Source: Candidatus Iainarchaeum sp.
GTDB taxonomy: Archaea; Iainarchaeota; Iainarchaeia; Iainarchaeales; GW2011-AR10
DNA: 9,847 nucleotides
Reading direction: 5' to 3'
Assembly (NCBI GenBank): GCA_016186855.1
Contig: JACPKT010000140.1
Span: 1-9,847, forward strand
Each line of letters begins with the position of its first letter. The first letter of the stretch is position 1. This document shows, piece after piece, positions 5,853 through 9,847 of the stretch. The translations under genes were made by a program, and so were the position numbers. The notes under the pieces are model-generated. The model did no database searches and was not told the DNA's origin. It saw nothing but the letters and a program-made list of their open reading frames with translations.

Positions 5853-6755
5853 CTAAAACGGCTTTAATTCTGCAATCGTTTCCTTCACTGCTTCCTCTGT
5901 TGAGTATTTTGGCCTCCACCCAAGTTTTTTTATTTTTTCAATTGAATAATGCCGGTTTCGAAGCAGCCTCTGCACGTGTGCTGGAGTTATTATTGTTTTT
6001 TTTCCGGTTATTTTTGAGTAAGTAAGTAAAGCGTATGCGAAAACCACTCCGAGCCAATTTGGGATTGTTTTCATTTCTTGTTTCATTTCAAGTTCTTTTC
6101 TAATGAGCTGCACGAGTTCTTTTAGTGTTTTTGGCTTTTCTTCCGCGACAATGAAAGTCTCTCCGACTGCTTTTTTTTTGTCAAGCAAAAAGACAAGCGC
6201 GTCAACCAGGTCTTTTGCGTAAACTGTCTGCCAAAAGTTTTTTCCGCTTCCAATTAGTGGAAAGTTTTTTTTAACCATTTTTATGATTTCTTTCCACTCA
6301 TTGTTTGGCCCCATTACAATTGCAGAGCGCACGATTGTTATGGGGAGTATTTCTTGGTATGATAGAACGAGTTCTTCTGCCTCTGCCTTGCTTTTCTCGT
6401 ATGGTGTCTGCGGATTTTGGGAAGATTGTTCGTTTCCGATTCCCTTAATTTCTCCCATTACTCCGGCAGTGCTTAAATAAGTGAACCGGTGAAGCCTTTG
6501 GGTTTCAGCGGCTTCTAAAAGGTTTTTTGTGCCCTGCACGTTTGTTTCAAACAAATTTGGGTCATCTTCTCGAAGGCTTGCCGCCAAATGGTACACTGCG
6601 TCAATCCCCATAACCGCTTTTTTTACTTCTTCTGTGTTTAAAATGTTGTTTCCTTTTTTTGAGTCAAATTCTATTATTTGGTGGCCTGCTTTTGAAAGTT
6701 CTAATGCCAAAAGCTTTCCAATGAACCCGTCTGAGCCGGTCACAAGAATTTTCAT
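5853..6755 (-). CDS. NAD(P)-dependent epimerase/dehydratase (extended SDR family)
   Basis: This 300-aa protein has a Rossmann fold that binds NAD(P) and probably acts on a nucleotide sugar or related alcohol; the substrate cannot be read from the sequence. Seen are the nucleotide loop TGSDGFIG (6-13), an acidic residue after strand 2 (EFD, 29-31), HLAA (56-59), the catalytic STAG segment (YLSTAG, Ser95) and the Tyr-Lys pair in PYEKSK (Tyr119, Lys123). The substrate domain contains a hydrophobic stretch (about 214-230), as in 3-beta-hydroxysteroid dehydrogenase-like members, so membrane association is possible. The gene is divergent from rtcA and seems to share its TATA box, with the ATG about 28 bp from the box centre. 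UDP-glucose 4-epimerase-like or dehydratase roles are equally possible. Confidence 0.88.
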   Translation of the reverse strand: MKILVTGSDGFIGKLLALELSKAGHQIIEFDSKKGNNILNTEEVKKAVMGIDAVYHLAASLREDDPNLFETNVQGTKNLLEAAETQRLHRFTYLSTAGVMGEIKGIGNEQSSQNPQTPYEKSKAEAEELVLSYQEILPITIVRSAIVMGPNNEWKEIIKMVKKNFPLIGSGKNFWQTVYAKDLVDALVFLLDKKKAVGETFIVAEEKPKTLKELVQLIRKELEMKQEMKTIPNWLGVVFAYALLTYSKITGKKTIITPAHVQRLLRNRHYSIEKIKKLGWRPKYSTEEAVKETIAELKPF

Positions 6756-6777
6756 GTACTTTATTTTGAGTCAACTT

Positions 6778-6788
6778 TATTTTAAATA
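6778..6788. promoter_or_regulatory. Single TATA box shared by the epimerase gene and rtcA
   Basis: TATTTTAAATA reads as TATTTAAAATA on the other strand. Its centre (6783) is 28 bp from the epimerase ATG on the minus strand and 29 bp from the rtcA ATG on the plus strand. No second TATA-like element lies in the 56-bp gap at a suitable distance. Both transcripts would be leaderless or nearly so. Confidence 0.6.
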
Positions 6789-6811
6789 GCTTTTTTTGGA
6801 ATAATTTGTGC

Positions 6812-7837
6812 ATGATTGAAGTTGACGCAAGCGCAGGCGGGCAGGTGCTCCGCACTTCAATTGCTTTAAGCGCTCTTTTGGGCAAGAAAACGCGTGTTTT
6901 TAACATCAGGAAAAACAGGCCAAGAGCAGGCCTTTTTGCCCAGCATTTGACTGGTTTAAAATCGCTTGCAGCTTTGTGCGGCGCGCAACTGAAAGGCGAT
7001 TTCATTGGCTCGACAGAAATAATTTTTTCACCACAAGAATTCAAACCCCAAAGCCTCAACATCAGCATTGGAACAGCTGGAAGTGTTACATTGCTTTTAC
7101 AGTCTTTGCTGCTTCCTTGTTTTTTGGATGAAACAAGGCTTCGCATTTCCGGCGGAACCGATGTTCTTTTTGCGCCCTCATTTCATTATTTCAATGAAGT
7201 CTTTAGGCCGGCCCTTTCAATTTTTGGCGCAAAATTTGATTTGAACTTAATCAATTACGGCTTTTATCCGCAAGGTGGTGGAAGCATTTCCTTTAAATCG
7301 CACAAGATAAAAAAATTAAAGCCGATTTACATAACTGAAAAAAAAGGTCTTTTTGCGATAAAAATTTTTTCGCACAGCTCAAATCTGCCATCACACGTTG
7401 CAAAAACACAGGCTCTTTCAGCAAAGCGGGCTCTTGAACAATTGAACGTCGAGTTTGCTGAAAAGATTGGGGTGGTTGAGGGTTCTGCAAGCACTGGCAG
7501 CGCAATTGATTTGATTGCCTGTTTTAAGGGAGGGTTTTGCTTTGGCGCAAACGCGATTGGAAGGCACGGAAAGCCGGCGCAAGCAGTTGGTAGAGAGGCT
7601 GCAAAAAATCTTTTAGAAGAGCTTAATTCTGGCGCTGCCATGGATTCGCATTTGGCTGACCAGCTTTTGCCCTTCATGGCTCTTGCAGGCGGCAAAAGCA
7701 GGATTTTGTGTGTGTGCGAAACAGAGCACGTCAAAAGCAACATTGAAGTAATTGAAAAATTTTTGGATGTGGCATTTGAAAAAGAGCTGAAAGGAAACTG
7801 CCTTGAAATTTCGGTTAAAGGTGCTGGTTTTTTCTAA
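6812..7837 (+). CDS. rtcA: RNA 3'-terminal phosphate cyclase
   Basis: RtcA converts RNA 3'-phosphates to 2',3'-cyclic phosphates using ATP through an adenylyl-enzyme intermediate, and may act in RNA repair or end processing. The 341-aa protein begins with the family hallmark, an acidic residue then SAGGQVLRTSIALS. It continues with RPRAGL and QHLTGLKSL, IGTAGSVTLLLQSLL, the YGFYPQGGG glycine-rich strand, and GRHGKPAQAVG. It ends with SHLADQLLPFMALAGG, whose His300 corresponds to the adenylylated histidine of the family. Length is normal. The start is ATG 6812, 29 bp from the shared TATA box; an in-frame TTG at 6806 is less likely. The TAA (7835-7837) overlaps the convergent RibD stop. No RtcB ligase is seen in the window. 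Confidence 0.93.
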   Translation: MIEVDASAGGQVLRTSIALSALLGKKTRVFNIRKNRPRAGLFAQHLTGLKSLAALCGAQLKGDFIGSTEIIFSPQEFKPQSLNISIGTAGSVTLLLQSLLLPCFLDETRLRISGGTDVLFAPSFHYFNEVFRPALSIFGAKFDLNLINYGFYPQGGGSISFKSHKIKKLKPIYITEKKGLFAIKIFSHSSNLPSHVAKTQALSAKRALEQLNVEFAEKIGVVEGSASTGSAIDLIACFKGGFCFGANAIGRHGKPAQAVGREAAKNLLEELNSGAAMDSHLADQLLPFMALAGGKSRILCVCETEHVKSNIEVIEKFLDVAFEKELKGNCLEISVKGAGFF

Positions 7838-8793
7838 AACTTTTTTTGCGGGTAGAGAGTCACCCAGCAGTCGTTTCCAACAAACCCTGTTTCGAGTTTT
7901 TCTTTCAAAAATGATTTCGTGATTTGCGCTCCGCCTTCCACTAGAACGCTTGAAACCCCGCTTTTTCCAAGCTGCAAGAGCATGTTTTTCAAATCCACTT
8001 TTCCGTTTTTTTCCTTTGCAATCAAAATTCCTGCCCCCTTTTGAACTATTTTTTTTACCCTGTTTTTTTTTGCTTTTTTAGTGCAAACAATAATTGTGGG
8101 CGCTTTTTTGTCAAAAACTTTTGAATCAATGGGGATTTTTGCTCTTGAATCCACTATCATGCGCAAAGTGTTTCGTGTGCCCTTAAACCTTGCAGTGAGT
8201 TTCGGGTTGTCCTTTATTACTGTGTTTGCCCCTGCGAGTATTGCGTCAAATTCCGAGCGCAGCAAGTGCACTTTTTGAATGCTTTTTTTTCCGCTGATTT
8301 TTTTTCCAGCAAGCACTCTGTTTGCGCTGATTGCATTTTTCACCAATACAAACGGCAAGCCCGTTTTTTTGTACTTAAAGAATTTTTCATTTAGTTCTTG
8401 TGCTTCTTTTTCCAAAACACCAGTCTTAACTACTATTCCGTGTTTTTTTAGCTCTTTTACCCCTTTTCCGTTTATCAGCGGGTTTGGGTCAATTGTTGCA
8501 ACCACAACTTTTTTTATCCCTGCTTTGATGATTGCTTGAGTGCAGGGCGGCTGTTTTCCCAAATGACAGCATGGCTCAAGATTCACAAATAGCTGCGCCC
8601 CCTTGGCTGCTTTTCCGGCCCGCTTTAGTGCAATGGTTTCAGCGTGCTCTCTGCCAAAGCGCGCGTGAAAGCCACATGCAATTATTTTTCCGTTTTTTTC
8701 TACAACCGCGCCAACCATCGGGTTTGGGGAAACAAAGGGCCTTCCTTTTTCCGCCAGCTTTAGGCACTTTTGCATGAATTTTTCTTCTTTCAT
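7834..8793 (-). CDS. ribD: RibD-type bifunctional riboflavin protein, deaminase intact, reductase domain shortened
   Basis: RibD deaminates and then reduces the pyrimidine intermediate of riboflavin synthesis. The N-terminal cytidine-deaminase-like domain is textbook: SPNPMVGAVV, HAE with zinc ligand His50 and proton-shuttle Glu52, then EPCCHxGKxPPC (Cys75, Cys84), then IDPNPLINGKG. The reductase domain keeps TVIKDNPKLTAR and LVEGGA. It departs from the usual SxDGxxA and SGxSxWI segments (here AISANRVLAGKKISGKKSIQ). It also ends with FVGNDCWVTLYPQKKF, some 40 residues before a typical C-terminus. The protein has 319 aa; family members usually exceed 350. ATG 8793 overlaps the upstream peptidase stop as ATGA, which suggests coupled translation; TTG 8805 is the alternative. 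Archaea more often use a separate ArfC reductase, so bacterial origin is likely (inference). Confidence 0.88.
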   Translation of the reverse strand: MKEEKFMQKCLKLAEKGRPFVSPNPMVGAVVEKNGKIIACGFHARFGREHAETIALKRAGKAAKGAQLFVNLEPCCHLGKQPPCTQAIIKAGIKKVVVATIDPNPLINGKGVKELKKHGIVVKTGVLEKEAQELNEKFFKYKKTGLPFVLVKNAISANRVLAGKKISGKKSIQKVHLLRSEFDAILAGANTVIKDNPKLTARFKGTRNTLRMIVDSRAKIPIDSKVFDKKAPTIIVCTKKAKKNRVKKIVQKGAGILIAKEKNGKVDLKNMLLQLGKSGVSSVLVEGGAQITKSFLKEKLETGFVGNDCWVTLYPQKKF

Positions 8794-9605
8794 GAAAAAA
8801 CCCAAAACAAAAAATCAGGGAACAGGATTGAAACAATCACTCCTGCAAAAACGAATGGCGCAAATTTTGGGAGGTTGCGGTAAACAAGCACTTCTTTTAC
8901 TTTCAGTTCATGCAGTTTTTTTTTCGTTTTAACGTCAATTATTCCCTTAAAATTAAGCGAAAGCGCTTTTTTTGTATTTTCATCCAAAAACTCTGACGCA
9001 ATCAAGTCGTCTTCTTCTATTTTATTTAAGGGGATTTTTTTTAGGAAAAAGTTTTTTTTGATTCCGTGCTCAAGCGAGAGAAAAAGTATGGCAAAAACTG
9101 ATGGCACGCCTACAAAGAGTGCGAATTTTTCCGAAAGCATTCCAGCGGAAAGCAAAAAATAAAAATAAATTATTAAAACCAGCGAAAAAACCGCGGCCTT
9201 TTTTATGCTTTCAACATTTTCGTTCAGATTAATTCCTTTTTTTGCATACTTTAAAACATAATAAACTGACAAAAACACAACTGCAATAAAGCCGCTTATT
9301 ACAAAAACGTTGAGCACAAAAATTTTTCCATCCAAGAACGGGACCAAAAGCGCGAGTCCGGAAAACAGCTTTACGTCCCCTCCTCCTATTTTGCCTGAAA
9401 AATAAAGCAGGTAGCCTAAAGCAAAAACAATTGTGGCAATTGCAAACGCGTAAATGTTTCGTTCGGCTAGGTTAAATATTGCCCCAAACAAAATCATTGG
9501 AACCGTTATTTCGTCAAAAATGAGGCCAGTTTTTTTGTCACTCCAAGCAGCAAGTGCAGAGCCAGTCAGTGCAATTGCCTCCCTGATTAATAAAAGTTCA
9601 ACCAC
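8790..9605 (-). CDS. Prepilin/preflagellin peptidase, A24 aspartic protease family
   Basis: This is an integral membrane aspartic peptidase that removes class III signal peptides from archaeal pilins and archaellins before assembly. The 271-aa protein carries the two family aspartates: Asp23 in AAWSDKKTGLIFDE and Asp77 in the GGGDVKL (GxGD) motif. Hydrophobic segments lie at about 4-20, 32-46, 52-69, 79-91, 94-118, 137-154, 161-177 and 249-267. A charged, probably cytoplasmic insert (about 182-245) precedes the last helix, as in EppA/FlaK-type archaeal enzymes. The start is GTG 9605, with GGTGAG three bases upstream overlapping the SRP54 stop. Whether it processes archaellins or type IV-like pilins cannot be decided, since no pilin gene is visible. 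Confidence 0.9.
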   Translation of the reverse strand: MVELLLIREAIALTGSALAAWSDKKTGLIFDEITVPMILFGAIFNLAERNIYAFAIATIVFALGYLLYFSGKIGGGDVKLFSGLALLVPFLDGKIFVLNVFVISGFIAVVFLSVYYVLKYAKKGINLNENVESIKKAAVFSLVLIIYFYFLLSAGMLSEKFALFVGVPSVFAILFLSLEHGIKKNFFLKKIPLNKIEEDDLIASEFLDENTKKALSLNFKGIIDVKTKKKLHELKVKEVLVYRNLPKFAPFVFAGVIVSILFPDFLFWVFS

Positions 9606-9608
9606 GCA

Positions 9609-9614
9609 CTCACC
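9609..9614 (-). promoter_or_regulatory. Shine-Dalgarno site of the prepilin peptidase gene, overlapping the SRP54 stop
   Basis: The minus strand reads GGTGAG, then TGC, then the GTG start at 9605. The SD contains the TGA of the upstream SRP54 gene. This supports the GTG start and a shared mRNA for the two genes. Confidence 0.65.
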
Positions 9615-9847
9615 TTATTTTGAATTTTTTCTTTTTTTGGCCAAAGCCCGCGAATTTTTTCACCAGCGACTGTATCCCGCCTTTTTCCAGTTTTTTTTCG
9701 TCAAGGCCTTTGAACTGCTGGAACATTTTTGAAGTTGTTCTGTAGTTTTTTAAAAGCTCTCTTACCTCTTCCTGTGTTTTTCCGCTTCCCCTTGCAATGC
9801 GTGCAATGCTGGTTTTGTGTAAGAGGCTGGGTTTTTGTTTCTCTTTA
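9610..9847 (-). CDS. srp54: Signal recognition particle protein SRP54, C-terminal end (runs off window)
   Basis: SRP54 is the GTPase subunit of the signal recognition particle. It binds signal sequences and SRP RNA and delivers ribosomes to FtsY at the membrane. Only the last 78 residues are present. They hold the end of the methionine-rich M domain: HKTSIARIARGSGKTQEEV matches the conserved RNA-binding helix pattern (RIARGSG), followed by RELLKNYRTTSKMFQQF. The tail is short and very basic (QKKKKFKIR). The G and N domains lie beyond the right edge. The gene leads an operon with the prepilin peptidase and ribD, with a four-base gap to the peptidase start. Confidence 0.9.
   Translation of the reverse strand, partial: KEKQKPSLLHKTSIARIARGSGKTQEEVRELLKNYRTTSKMFQQFKGLDEKKLEKGGIQSLVKKFAGFGQKKKKFKIR

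Noticed and set aside
5805..5867. Tiny plus-strand ORF (MYPLPVYLLERLNSKELKRL) after GGGP synthase
   Set aside because: It has 20 codons, no SD or TATA-like box, and its end overlaps the epimerase gene. Nothing sets it apart from chance.

Overview
The window most likely comes from an archaeon, probably a small-genome DPANN-type lineage (Diapherotrites/Micrarchaeota-like; this placement is inference). The archaeal evidence is direct: a RadA N-terminus, a multi-OB-fold replication protein A with a zinc finger, geranylgeranylglyceryl phosphate synthase for archaeal ether lipids, the C-terminus of SRP54, and a GxGD prepilin/preflagellin peptidase. Many genes have a TATA-like box centred about 25-29 bp before the start codon, which points to leaderless transcripts. 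GTG starts are common, and genes are packed with overlapping or abutting ends.

Layout, left to right. Positions 1-357 (-) hold the start of radA. It is canonical up to GGGIE and then turns into an intein-like N-terminus before leaving the window. Positions 358-557 are a divergent control region. Positions 558-1292 (+) hold a CcdA/DsbD-type thiol transporter in which the helix expected first lies at the C-terminus, a circular permutation. A repeat-built HTH-like protein (1293-1892, -) abuts it stop to stop. A DUF4143-type AAA ATPase (1973-3253, -) follows, preceded by two matching inverted repeats at its promoter. RPA is at 3375-4682 (-). The roughly 300-bp gap up to GGGP synthase holds a hairpin-rich stretch that looks like an independent RNA gene. 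GGGP synthase (4999-5775, +) is followed by a convergent NAD-dependent epimerase/dehydratase (5853-6755, -). That gene appears to share one near-palindromic TATA box with the divergent RNA 3'-phosphate cyclase RtcA (6812-7837, +). The right end is a minus-strand operon in the order SRP54 (partial), prepilin peptidase, RibD. The last two genes are joined by an ATGA overlap, and the RibD stop overlaps the RtcA stop.

Most genes are housekeeping: recombination and ssDNA binding (RadA, RPA), membrane lipids (GGGP synthase), RNA end processing (RtcA), protein targeting and pilin maturation (SRP54, peptidase), disulfide relay (CcdA) and riboflavin (RibD). The points most worth a second look are the probable radA intein, the permuted CcdA, the unrecognised structured RNA, the paired operator-like repeats, the symmetric bidirectional promoter, and the odd, shortened RibD reductase domain.
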